The translations under genes and the position numbers were made by a program. Positions 32,504 to 40,859 of a stretch of DNA of 47,985 bases are shown here, one piece after another. Each line of letters opens with the position of its first letter. The first letter of the stretch is position 1. Source of the DNA: Bacteroidaceae bacterium (GTDB lineage Bacteria > Bacteroidota > Bacteroidia > Bacteroidales > Bacteroidaceae); assembly GCA_024398635.1 (NCBI GenBank), contig JAKSIV010000016.1:1-47985 (forward strand). Reading direction: 5' to 3'. The notes below the pieces were generated by a model. It was given only the letters and a program-made list of their open reading frames with translations, had not been told where the DNA came from and did no database searches.

Positions 32504-35155
32504 ATGAAAAGAATTACCGGCATGATTGCCTTGGCTGCAGCAGCGCTGATGCTCTCCTGCGGCGGTGGAAAGTACGAGTATCCTTTCCAGAATCCCAAAC
32601 TTAAGGTTGACAAGCGAGTTGATAACCTGATGTCTCTGCTCACTCCCGAGGAGAAAGTGGGACTCATCATGAACAAGTCGGTATCAGTTGACCGTCTGGG
32701 TATTCCTTCATACAACTGGTGGTCAGAGGCTTGCCACGGAGTACGTCAGGGTGGTTACACCGTATTCCCGCAGCCTATAGGTATGGGTGCTTCATTCAAC
32801 GAGCAGCTGGTTTATGATGTGTTCAGCGCAGTATCCGATGAGGCACGTGCCAACTGGAACCGCTCAAATCACGACATCTTCAATGTGCAGATGGGTGCCA
32901 ACTACGTTCCCGGCAACCCCGAGCTGACATTCTGGTGCCCCAATGTAAACATCTTCCGTGATCCCCGCTGGGGCCGCGGTCAGGAGGCTTACGGTGAGGA
33001 TCCTTACCATATGAGCGTTCTGGGTGTTGCCAACGTAAAGGGTATGCAGGGTAATGACAAGAAATACTACAAGACCCACGCCTGCGCCAAGCACTATGCA
33101 GTACACAGTGGTCCTGAGAGCCAGCGTCACCGCTACGATGCAGTGGTTTCAATGCGTGACCTGTGGGAGACCTATCTGCCTGCATTCAAGGCTCTGGTCC
33201 AGGAGGGTAACGTTCAGGAGGTTATGTGCGCATACAACCGCTATGAGGGCGAGCCCTGCTGCGCAAGCGACCGTCTGCTCACCAACATCCTGCGTGAGAA
33301 ATGGGGTTACAAGGCAATCGTCCTGACTGACTGCGACGCCATCAACAACTTCTATAACAAGAACCAGCACGGTACTCATCCCGATGCAGAGACCGCATCT
33401 GTTGATGCTGTCCTGTCAGGTACAGACCTGGAGTGCGGTAAGGCATTCATGTCACTGACCAAGGGTCTTGAGGACGGTAAGATCAACGAGGCCGATATCG
33501 ACGTAGCTCTGCGCCGCGTTCTTAAGGGCCGCTTTGATCTGGGTATGTTCGATCCCGCTGAGATGCTGCCTTGGGCTAACTTCGGTGAGGATGTTATCAG
33601 CAGCGAGAAGAATGACGAGCTTGCAGTAGAGGCTGCACGCCAGTCAATGGTTCTGCTCAAGAACAACAGTATCCTTCCGCTTGACAAGAATATCAAGAAG
33701 CTGGCTGTTGTCGGTCCTAACGCCGATGACAAGAGCATGATGAACGGTGAGTACGGCGGCAGCCCCACAGCTGAGCATACACGTTCACTGCTGGACGGTA
33801 TCAAGAAGTTCTTCCCCAACACCGAGATCGTTTATGACCGAGCATGCGAGATTCGCAACGAGTACTATACCACATACTACACTCAGGATATCAATGGTGG
33901 TAAGGGATTCAAGGGTGAGTTCTTCAAGAACACCAACTTTAGCGGCGCTCCTGCCGTTACCGGTAACTACACCGAGGTTAACTTCAGCAACTTTGGCGCT
34001 TACAACTTTGTAGAGGGTCTGGATCAGACCGATAACATATCGGCCCGTCTTACCGGTAAGCTGGTTGCTCCTTTCAGCGGCGAGATGAACTATAACATCA
34101 GTTCTGACAACGGCTTCAAGCTCTATGTGAACGGTCGTCTGGTAGAGGAGCAGAAGGCCGGTCAGGGCGGTCGTGGCGGCTTTGGCGGCTTTGGCGGCGG
34201 ATTCGGCGGATTCGGTCGTGGCGGCGGAATGCAGCAGATGAAGTCATTCAAGGTTACCAAGGGTCAGACCTATGACATCAAGATTGAATACACTCACGCT
34301 ACCGGTCAGTTTGCACGTCTGAACGCTCAGATCTGCGTGCAGAAGATTGCCGAGTTTGAGGATCTGGGCAAGAAGCTCCTTGCCGAGAATGTTGACGCTA
34401 TCATTATCATAGGCGGTATCACTCCTTCTATGGAGGGCGAGGGCGGCGACAAGCCCGATATCGAGATTCCTGCAGTTCAGCAGCGTCTTATCCGTGCCAT
34501 GCACGCTACCGGCAAGCCCGTCATCTTTGTTGACTGCGCAGGCTCATGCATGGGATTCGGCTCACTCGAGGATCAGTTTGATGCCCTTATCCAGGCTTGG
34601 TATCCCGGTCAGGGCGGTGCCCAGGCTCTTGCAGAGATCCTGAACGGAACATGCAACCCCAGCGCCAAGCTGCCTGTTACATTCTATAAGAGCACTGATC
34701 AGCTGCCTGAGTTTACTGACTACTCAATGGAGGGACGTACCTACCGCTACTTCCGTGGCGAGCCTCTCTATCCGTTCGGATATGGTCTGAGCTACACCAC
34801 TTATGAGTATGGTCAGGCTTCAATCTCAAAGAGTTCAATGAAGAAGAACGGCAGCGTAACCATCACCATTCCCGTTACCAATACAGGTAAGCGTGAGGGT
34901 ACAGAGATCGTTCAGGTTTACGTTAAGAGCCTTGACAATCCGGCTGCTCCTATCAAGGGCCTGCAGGGATTCCAGCGCGTGACTCTTAAGGCAGGTGAGA
35001 CCGGCAATGCCGTCATCACTCTGACCGGAAAGTCATTCCAGTACTATGACGAGAAGATTGATGAGGTTTCAACCTTCAGCGGCAAGTACAAGCTGCTGTA
35101 CGGCTCATCATCGGCCGACAAGGACCTGCAGTCAATCGACTTCGAGGTGCTCTGA
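32504..35155 (+). CDS. Glycoside hydrolase family 3 with PA14 insert
   Basis: 883 residues, lipobox LMLSC, so surface or periplasmic lipoprotein. The N-terminal barrel holds the likely nucleophile D276 in IVLTDCDAINNF, a form common in xylosidase-type GH3 enzymes. KHYAVHSGPESQRH is also characteristic. A second alpha/beta domain (LAVVGPNADDKSMM) is interrupted by a PA14 domain (about 465-605: FKGEFFKNTNFSGAP, YNISSDNGFKLYVNGRLVEE). Inside PA14 is an unusual glycine/phenylalanine run (GRGGFGGFGGGFGGFGRGGG, near 556). A C-terminal fibronectin-like domain ends the protein. Codon choice is strongly biased, suggesting high expression. It probably cleaves beta-xylosides or beta-glucosides. Confidence 0.92.
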   Translation: MKRITGMIALAAAALMLSCGGGKYEYPFQNPKLKVDKRVDNLMSLLTPEEKVGLIMNKSVSVDRLGIPSYNWWSEACHGVRQGGYTVFPQPIGMGASFNEQLVYDVFSAVSDEARANWNRSNHDIFNVQMGANYVPGNPELTFWCPNVNIFRDPRWGRGQEAYGEDPYHMSVLGVANVKGMQGNDKKYYKTHACAKHYAVHSGPESQRHRYDAVVSMRDLWETYLPAFKALVQEGNVQEVMCAYNRYEGEPCCASDRLLTNILREKWGYKAIVLTDCDAINNFYNKNQHGTHPDAETASVDAVLSGTDLECGKAFMSLTKGLEDGKINEADIDVALRRVLKGRFDLGMFDPAEMLPWANFGEDVISSEKNDELAVEAARQSMVLLKNNSILPLDKNIKKLAVVGPNADDKSMMNGEYGGSPTAEHTRSLLDGIKKFFPNTEIVYDRACEIRNEYYTTYYTQDINGGKGFKGEFFKNTNFSGAPAVTGNYTEVNFSNFGAYNFVEGLDQTDNISARLTGKLVAPFSGEMNYNISSDNGFKLYVNGRLVEEQKAGQGGRGGFGGFGGGFGGFGRGGGMQQMKSFKVTKGQTYDIKIEYTHATGQFARLNAQICVQKIAEFEDLGKKLLAENVDAIIIIGGITPSMEGEGGDKPDIEIPAVQQRLIRAMHATGKPVIFVDCAGSCMGFGSLEDQFDALIQAWYPGQGGAQALAEILNGTCNPSAKLPVTFYKSTDQLPEFTDYSMEGRTYRYFRGEPLYPFGYGLSYTTYEYGQASISKSSMKKNGSVTITIPVTNTGKREGTEIVQVYVKSLDNPAAPIKGLQGFQRVTLKAGETGNAVITLTGKSFQYYDEKIDEVSTFSGKYKLLYGSSSADKDLQSIDFEVL

Positions 35156-35188
35156 TCTCTGTTAACAACTAAATATTTAGGTTAAAGT

Positions 35189-35222
35189 CCCGCACAATTG
35201 CAGAAATTGTGCGGGATTTTCT
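35189..35222 (+). terminator. Rho-independent terminator after GH3
   Basis: CCCGCACAATT (35189-35199) pairs perfectly with AATTGTGCGGG (35205-35215), followed by ATTTTCTT. It is the clearest terminator in the window. Confidence 0.85.
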
Positions 35223-35259
35223 TGTTTCCCGGGTTTGTAGGGGCTTTCTTTGCTGTGTC

Positions 35260-35275
35260 AACTAAAAACTTAGTT
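35260..35275 (+). promoter_or_regulatory. BlaI-type operator
   Basis: AACTAA-AAAC-TTAGTT is a perfect inverted repeat seven bases before the repressor ATG, right after a TTTCTTTG sequence one base from a -7 box. BlaI/MecI repressors bind short dyads overlapping their own promoter, so this is the expected autoregulatory site. Confidence 0.65.
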
Positions 35276-35282
35276 AGAACCA

Positions 35283-35654
35283 ATGAAAGCTTTGACTGAG
35301 AAAGAACAGATGGTGATGGGCGTGCTCTGGGAGCATCGTCACTGCAGTGTGGATGATGTGGTGGGTTTCCTTCCTGATCCCAAGCCGGCCTATAATACAA
35401 TACTTACGTTCCTGCGTATTCTTGAGAAGAAGAAGTTCATCTCATATCAGGAAGAGGGACGCAAGCATATATATTATCCGCTCGTCGAGAAGGGTGAATA
35501 CACCCGTTGGACTCTGACCGAAATGAAGGACAAGCTTTTTGGCGGCTCCACCCGTTCGATGGTCAATACCTTTATACTTGAATCGGACTTATCGGACTCC
35601 GATGTACATGACCTTATCAGTATGTTGAACGAACTTGAATCAAAAAGAGCATGA
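35283..35654 (+). CDS. BlaI/MecI-family repressor
   Basis: 123 residues. Winged helix at residues 5-75 (LTEKEQMVMGVLWEHRHCSV, PAYNTILTFLRILEKKKFIS, EGRKHIYYPLV) and a C-terminal dimerisation helix pair (STRSMVNTFILESDLSDSDV). It represses its own operon and is cleaved or released when the partner BlaR1-like protease senses a signal. The stop overlaps the next start as ATGA. No beta-lactamase gene is nearby, so the regulon is probably not classical resistance. Confidence 0.9.
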   Translation: MKALTEKEQMVMGVLWEHRHCSVDDVVGFLPDPKPAYNTILTFLRILEKKKFISYQEEGRKHIYYPLVEKGEYTRWTLTEMKDKLFGGSTRSMVNTFILESDLSDSDVHDLISMLNELESKRA

Positions 35655-36943
35655 CTTACCTTATTGTTTCGGCCCTTTCACTGGCCATGATGCTTATGAT
35701 TTACCGCGTGGCAATGACACGCAGTACCTATCACGGATTCAACAGGTTCGTGCTGCTGGCATCGCTGGCCCTGGCGGCTATTATCCCGCTGGTGCATTTT
35801 GAGGGAATTGGTGAGCGTGCCGCACGTACGGCAGGTGTCCTGATCGATGAGATTACGGTATATGCCGGTGTGCCAGAATTCACTGCGCAAACGGCTGCAG
35901 CCTCTACCGGCGGTATGGGTGTGATGGATTTGCTGGCCATCGTTTATTTGGCAGGAGTGGTCTTCTTCCTGATAAGGATTGCGGTGGGTACCGTAAGGTC
36001 CGAGATTATATGTCACGGTCGTGCCCGCACGCTCCCGGACGGGTCACGTCTGGTGCTGACCGATAAGAACTACGCTCCTTTCAGCTGGCGTAAAACCATC
36101 GTGATGTCACGCACGGATTTTGAGGAGAACGGCGATGTGATAATTACCCACGAGCAGGCACATGTACATCTGCACCATTCGGCCGATGTGATGATTGCCC
36201 AGCTGTTCTGTGCCATACAGTGGTTCAACCCTGCAGCGTGGATGCTCAAACGCAACCTGCTTGAGGTTCATGAGTTTGAGGCCGATGCCGCCGTGCTGGG
36301 TTACGGATATGATTCAACCCGATACCAGATATGCTTGCTGCGATGCGCGCTGCAGACTCGCTATCCGGTATCATCAAATAGTTTTGCTCATTGTTTTACC
36401 AAAAAAAGAATTGTTATGATTAAGACAACCAATTCAAATCCTTGGGTGCGCTTAAGAGTGTTGCTCATGTTGCCGGCATTGGCATTTTCTGTAATAGTTT
36501 CATCGGCCTGCAAATCTGATATTTCAGAACCCGAAGTTCAGGATGTGACTAAAATCTCAATCGTGGATGAATCGGGTAATAAAGAAACCGCCGAAGTGAC
36601 TTGGAATGTTTCCACACCGAAAGAAGATGGTGAGGTATTTATGGTCGTAGAGGATATGCCGGAATTTCCCGGTGGTACCGAGGCCCTTCTGGAGTATCTG
36701 AGAGCTAATTTCAAATATCCCGAAAGATGCAAGCAAGAAAAGATTCAGGGACGTGTCCTGGTAACATTCGTGGTAAATACTGACGGTTCAGTATGTGATC
36801 CGGAGGTAGTAAAGAGTGTTGATCCGGAACTGGATGCCGAGGCTCTGCGTGTAATCAGCGCTATGCCTGCATGGAAGCCCGGTAAGCAGAAAGGAAAAGA
36901 GGTTAGAGTTAAATATACCGTTCCGGTTAACTTCAGATTGTAA
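35651..36943 (+). CDS. BlaR1-like M56 membrane protease fused to TonB C-terminal domain
   Basis: 430 residues. N-terminal membrane helices (VSALSLAMMLMIYRVAM, FNRFVLLASLALAAIIPLV, LAIVYLAGVVFFLIRIAVG) carry the M56 metalloprotease domain with ITHEQAHVHLHH (H167, E168, H171 of HExxH) and VHEFEADAAVLG. After a fourth helix, the C-terminus is a TonB domain (EDMPEFPGGTEALLEYLRAN, QGRVLVTFVVNTDGSVCDPE). This BlaR1-TonB arrangement is common in Bacteroidetes and has no penicillin-binding sensor domain. It probably senses an envelope signal and inactivates the adjacent repressor. Confidence 0.9.
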   Translation: MTYLIVSALSLAMMLMIYRVAMTRSTYHGFNRFVLLASLALAAIIPLVHFEGIGERAARTAGVLIDEITVYAGVPEFTAQTAAASTGGMGVMDLLAIVYLAGVVFFLIRIAVGTVRSEIICHGRARTLPDGSRLVLTDKNYAPFSWRKTIVMSRTDFEENGDVIITHEQAHVHLHHSADVMIAQLFCAIQWFNPAAWMLKRNLLEVHEFEADAAVLGYGYDSTRYQICLLRCALQTRYPVSSNSFAHCFTKKRIVMIKTTNSNPWVRLRVLLMLPALAFSVIVSSACKSDISEPEVQDVTKISIVDESGNKETAEVTWNVSTPKEDGEVFMVVEDMPEFPGGTEALLEYLRANFKYPERCKQEKIQGRVLVTFVVNTDGSVCDPEVVKSVDPELDAEALRVISAMPAWKPGKQKGKEVRVKYTVPVNFRL

Positions 36944-36974
36944 TAATCAGTCTTCTTTCTCCTGTTTGAAGTAG

Positions 36975-37039
36975 TGACGCAAAGGGGTCGTTTAACAATG
37001 CGTCACTTTGACGCAAAACGAAACGACCCCTTTGCGTCA
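36975..37039. repeat. REP pair R6 (inverted), far from the RAYT gene
   Basis: Units 36975-37005 and 37009-37039 with spacer CTT, preceded by GTAG. The arrangement is the reverse complement of R1 and R2. The right edge supplies the TGA stop of the EFR1-like gene, 18.6 kb from the nearest other copy. Confidence 0.9.
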
Positions 37040-37792
37040 AAAGTGATACTGACCTTTGCCCTGGGTGGCGCTTCCAAAGTTGATGGCATTCTTGGGGCAG
37101 CGGTGATAGCAGCTCATGCAATTAGTGCAATGACCGTTCCATTTGGGGCGGTCATTCTGCATTGTGATGTTCTGCAGCGGGCAGTTCCTGGCGCAGATGC
37201 CGCAGCCTATGCACTGGTCCGATACCGTGAACTTGCGGTCGGTTATGAGAAGGCCGTAGAATAGGGGTTTCAGTATATTTGATTTAAGGAACGATGAGCC
37301 GCCCTTGAGCTGGTCAAAATTGCCTTGGGCGCGCTGCTGTATCAGTTTTACGGTTTCTTCCAACTGCGTTTTGGCGGCGGTGATTTTACGCTGGGCGTTC
37401 TCAGGGGTGTCCAGCTTGAAACCGGGCAGGTTGATGTAGGTCTCGGGCATCTGGAATGAGAAAAACGCATCGAGCGTGAGGCCTTGCTTGCGTAGGTCTT
37501 TCTTAAGGTGCCTGATTGTGAGTCCGGTCTCGTCGCCGCAGGTGCAGGCTGCGAATATGTATGACGGACGGCCTGTGATTTTTGCCTTGCGCAGGAATTG
37601 AGATACCAGTTTGGGCACTGACCAGGAATAGACGGGAAAGACTATGCCTAAGATTTCATTATCTTGGAACTGCAGCGGCGTATTGTTGCGGGCAGCTTCG
37701 GGTATGAAAACCATGTTGCTGTCGCTCAGTTTTGCTGACAGTTGGTCAGCTACAAATCGGCTGTTGCCGCATCCGGAGTACCAGAGAATCAT
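37037..37792 (-). CDS. EFR1-type flavodoxin/ferredoxin fusion
   Basis: 251 residues. The N-terminal flavodoxin-like domain has the FMN-loop-like start LWYSGCGNSRFVADQL and IVFPVYSWSVPKLVSQFL. The C-terminal ferredoxin domain has two 4Fe-4S motifs (CIGCGICARNCP and CTNCMSCYHRCP). EFR1-family proteins are soluble electron carriers. The gene overlaps the QueH-fusion gene by four bases (ATGA) in the order Fur - QueH::MTHFS - EFR1, so it may supply electrons to QueH. It ends QYHF with the TGA of REP pair R6. Confidence 0.88.
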   Translation of the reverse strand: MILWYSGCGNSRFVADQLSAKLSDSNMVFIPEAARNNTPLQFQDNEILGIVFPVYSWSVPKLVSQFLRKAKITGRPSYIFAACTCGDETGLTIRHLKKDLRKQGLTLDAFFSFQMPETYINLPGFKLDTPENAQRKITAAKTQLEETVKLIQQRAQGNFDQLKGGSSFLKSNILKPLFYGLLITDRKFTVSDQCIGCGICARNCPLQNITMQNDRPKWNGHCTNCMSCYHRCPKNAINFGSATQGKGQYHF

Positions 37793-38856
37793 ATTACGAA
37801 ATCCATTTTTATGTCGTTGTCGTCAGTGGGCACGCAGGGCAGTTTCTGGCAGTCAAAGCAGACTCCTGCCTTGATTGCGTGTGGCAACTGTGGCAGCAGG
37901 CGGTCGTAGAACCCGCGGCCGCGGCCCATGCGGTTTCCATCCTTGTCGAATGCACGTCCGGGAACTATTACCAGCGTGATGGGGCTGAGGTCTGTAATCT
38001 GCTGGCCGTCGGGTTCGGGAATCCCGAACTGTTCACCCGGTTTCAGACTGCCCTCGTAACGTTTCACTATAAGATCATCGCCTTGGATTGAGGGCAGGTA
38101 GAAACGTTTTCCTGCGGCGGTCCATTTTTCTATGAAGACGGGTGTATAGACCTCATCGTCCATTGACCAGTAAATCAGTATGTCGGTTGCTTTGAGGAAT
38201 GTATCGTTCTGCTCCAAGCGCTCCCAGATTGCGGCTGACTGAAGGGTCTTTTGCTCCGGAGTCATTACCGAAATGAGTCGCTTTATGCGCTGGCGGGCCT
38301 GTTTCTTGTCATCACGCATGGCCTGCATGCTGAATTCGCAGCCGCAGTAGCGCTGGTTGTAGAAATCCTGCTCACGGATTATTTCTGAGCGGCGCTCCTG
38401 CAGTCCTCCCTGACGCCAGTTCTTGTCCCAGAATGTCAAGCCGGGTAACTGTGCGGCTGCCCAATTGCCAGCCTCTACAATCTGGTCGTGGCGTTTCCAT
38501 CGGCTTGAATCAAGAGTGGATGTGAATGTTTTGAATCCGTGCTCTGATGCGTACTTTGCGGCGCTCAGCAGGCGCATTTTGAAGCACTCAAGGCAGCGGG
38601 CTCCGCGCTCGGGCTCTCCCTCAAGGCCTTTTACGCAGCACTGCCACCGGGTATGGTCGTAATCGGCTTCAACTATTTCAAGACCAAGCGTTGTGGCGTA
38701 TTTGGTGCACTCTTGCTTGCGGACCTGATACTCCTCAAAGGGGTAGATGTTGGGGTTGCAGTAGTAGATGGTGGGAATGTAGTCATTCTTAAGCATCCAT
38801 TCGATGATGGCTCCGCTGCAGGGCGCACAGCAGGTATGTAGCAGAACCTTTTCCAT
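37789..38856 (-). CDS. QueH epoxyqueuosine reductase fused to 5-formyl-THF cyclo-ligase
   Basis: 355 residues from the ATG at 38856 ([13 protein letters not shown]), which overlaps the Fur-like stop as TAATG; the longer frame is rejected. Residues 1-195 are QueH (DUF208): LLHTCCAPCSG, YCNPNIYPFEEYQVRKQE, CLECFKMRL and QRYCGCEFSM, all cysteines kept. QueH performs the last step of queuosine synthesis in tRNA. Residues 196-355 are a complete 5-formyltetrahydrofolate cyclo-ligase: ARQRIKRLISVMTPEQK, YWSMDDEVYTP and VPGRAFDKDGNRMGRGRGFY then DRLLPQ. Both halves look functional and there is no frameshift. The pairing of tRNA modification with folate repair is unusual. Confidence 0.9.
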   Translation of the reverse strand: MEKVLLHTCCAPCSGAIIEWMLKNDYIPTIYYCNPNIYPFEEYQVRKQECTKYATTLGLEIVEADYDHTRWQCCVKGLEGEPERGARCLECFKMRLLSAAKYASEHGFKTFTSTLDSSRWKRHDQIVEAGNWAAAQLPGLTFWDKNWRQGGLQERRSEIIREQDFYNQRYCGCEFSMQAMRDDKKQARQRIKRLISVMTPEQKTLQSAAIWERLEQNDTFLKATDILIYWSMDDEVYTPVFIEKWTAAGKRFYLPSIQGDDLIVKRYEGSLKPGEQFGIPEPDGQQITDLSPITLVIVPGRAFDKDGNRMGRGRGFYDRLLPQLPHAIKAGVCFDCQKLPCVPTDDNDIKMDFVI

Positions 38857-39275
38857 TATCTGCGGCTCTTTTTGGCGCACTCGGGGCAGACGCCTTTTAT
38901 CATGTAGTTGACGGTTTCGGGCTGGAATCCGTCGGGCAGTGCGACTGTGGGGACTGGAATATCCTCAAGGCAGAAGGTGCGGTGGCAGACCTCGCAGTGG
39001 AAATGTACGTGGCGGTCATCGTCGATATCTCCGTGGGCGTGGCAGAGTTCGTATCGGACCCCTTCACAGCCGTCATCGATCTGGTGGAGCAGATGGTTGT
39101 CGCGGAACAGGGTCAGGGTGCGGAATATGCCGGACTTGTCAATGGTGTCAATGACATCCTCCAGCTCCGCCATAGTGACGGGGTGGTGGCTGTCAGCCAA
39201 TGCCTTAAGTACCAGCAGACGGTTCGCTGTCGGCTTGATACCGTGCTCGTTCAAAATACTTTCCAAATCCTGCAT
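38856..39275 (-). CDS. Fur-family metal-dependent repressor
   Basis: 139 residues starting at [16 protein letters not shown]; the TTG upstream at 39296 lies in the promoter. The winged helix ([40 protein letters not shown]) is followed by the dimer domain with [20 protein letters not shown] and GVCPECAKK, two CxxC pairs for structural zinc. Whether it senses iron, zinc or peroxide cannot be told. It is the first gene of the operon with the QueH fusion and EFR1, both Fe-S or folate related. It is divergent from guaA. Confidence 0.88.
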   Translation of the reverse strand: MQDLESILNEHGIKPTANRLLVLKALADSHHPVTMAELEDVIDTIDKSGIFRTLTLFRDNHLLHQIDDGCEGVRYELCHAHGDIDDDRHVHFHCEVCHRTFCLEDIPVPTVALPDGFQPETVNYMIKGVCPECAKKSRR

Positions 39276-39305
39276 ATCAGCTGCGAAGTTACGCAAAAAA
39301 AAGTG

Positions 39306-39313
39306 TAATTTTG
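39306..39313 (+). promoter_or_regulatory. -7 box of guaA
   Basis: TAATTTTG lies 21 bases before the guaA ATG at 39335 in the short divergent gap with the Fur-like gene. Confidence 0.55.
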
Positions 39314-39334
39314 CGCCATTATTTTTCGAGCCCC

Positions 39335-40855
39335 ATGCAAAAAATCATCATTCTTGATTTCGGTTCACAGACCACACAGCTTATAGGACGCAGAGTGAGA
39401 GAGATGGATACCTTCTGCGAGATCCTGCCTTACAACAAATTCCCTGAGAATGACCCTGGCGTAATCGGTGTCATTCTGAGCGGTTCACCCCTGAGCGTTT
39501 ATGCCGATGATGCATTCCGTCCTGACCTTTCAGGTATCATTGGAAAGTATCCGGTGCTGGGTATATGCTACGGCGCACAGCTTCTGAGCTACACTTACGG
39601 CGGTAAGGTTGAGCAGGCCGGTACACGCGAGTACGGTCATGCATCACTGGGTTTCATTGACCCCAAGTGCCCGCTGTTCAAGGGTTTCACCAAGAACTCA
39701 CAGGTTTGGATGAGTCACGGAGATTCAATTACCGCCATTCCTGAAGGATATCATATGACAGCTTCGACCGACAGCGTCAAGTATGCAGCATTTGAGTGCA
39801 CCGAGAAGCGCGTATGGGGCGTGCAGTTCCATCCCGAGGTGGTTCATTCGCTGCAGGGCAAGCAACTCCTTGAGAACTTTGTAATCGGTATATGCGGAAG
39901 CGGTAAGGAGTGGACATCGGACTCATTCATTGAGAAGACGGTGGGTGAACTCAAGGCTGAACTGGGCAACGACAAGGTGGTTCTGGGACTGAGCGGCGGT
40001 GTGGATTCATCGGTTGCAGCCGTTTTGCTTAACAAGGCTATCGGCAAGAACCTGACCTGCATATTCGTAAATCACGGTCTGCTGCGCAAGAACGAGTTTA
40101 CCGATGTGCTCAACGATTATGTATGCCTGGGTCTGAACGTTAAGGGTGTGGATGCATCGGATATGTTCTTCAAGGACCTGAAGGGTGTTACGGAGCCGGA
40201 GCAGAAACGTAAGATCATAGGCCGCGACTTTATCGAGGTGTTCGATGCCGAGGCTTCAAAGATAACTGATGCCAAGTGGCTGGCTCAGGGTACAATCTAC
40301 CCCGATCGCATTGAGAGTCTGAACATTACAGGCAAGACCATCAAGAGCCATCACAACGTGGGCGGTCTGCCTGCCAAGATGGGACTCAAGCTCTGCGAGC
40401 CGCTCAAGTGGCTCTTCAAGGATGAGGTTCGTGCCATTGGCCGCCGCCTGGGAATTCCCGAGCATCTGATTGGCCGTCATCCTTTCCCGGGTCCGGGTCT
40501 GGCTGTACGCATTATTGGCGATATCACTCCTGAGAAGGTTGCAGTACTTCAGGAGGCCGATGCAATATTCATAAACGGTCTACGCGAGTGGAAACTCTAC
40601 GACAAGATCTGGCAGGCAGGCGCAATCCTGCTGGCTGACCGTACCGTAGGCGTCATGGGCGATGAGCGCACATTCGACAACGCCGTTGCCCTGCGTGCCG
40701 TAACCAGCGTGGATGCCATGACAGCCGATTGGGCCGAGCTGCCGTACGAGTTTATGCACTGGGTGAGCAACGAGATCATCAACAAGGTCAAGGGCGTTAA
40801 CCGCGTCTGCTACGACATCTCGTCAAAACCGCCAGCCACAATCGAGTGGGAATAA
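39335..40855 (+). CDS. guaA: GMP synthase (glutamine-hydrolysing)
   Basis: 506 residues from the ATG at 39335 ([16 protein letters not shown]); eight extra upstream residues are rejected. The N-terminal glutaminase has Cys78 in [11 protein letters not shown] and the His-Glu pair in [11 protein letters not shown]. The ATP-pyrophosphatase has the PP-loop [16 protein letters not shown]. The C-terminal dimerisation domain ends [17 protein letters not shown], the conserved terminus. It converts XMP to GMP. Codon use is typical of a well-expressed housekeeping gene. A 31-nt palindrome starts four bases after the stop. Confidence 0.97.
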   Translation: MQKIIILDFGSQTTQLIGRRVREMDTFCEILPYNKFPENDPGVIGVILSGSPLSVYADDAFRPDLSGIIGKYPVLGICYGAQLLSYTYGGKVEQAGTREYGHASLGFIDPKCPLFKGFTKNSQVWMSHGDSITAIPEGYHMTASTDSVKYAAFECTEKRVWGVQFHPEVVHSLQGKQLLENFVIGICGSGKEWTSDSFIEKTVGELKAELGNDKVVLGLSGGVDSSVAAVLLNKAIGKNLTCIFVNHGLLRKNEFTDVLNDYVCLGLNVKGVDASDMFFKDLKGVTEPEQKRKIIGRDFIEVFDAEASKITDAKWLAQGTIYPDRIESLNITGKTIKSHHNVGGLPAKMGLKLCEPLKWLFKDEVRAIGRRLGIPEHLIGRHPFPGPGLAVRIIGDITPEKVAVLQEADAIFINGLREWKLYDKIWQAGAILLADRTVGVMGDERTFDNAVALRAVTSVDAMTADWAELPYEFMHWVSNEIINKVKGVNRVCYDISSKPPATIEWE

Positions 40856-40859
40856 AAAA

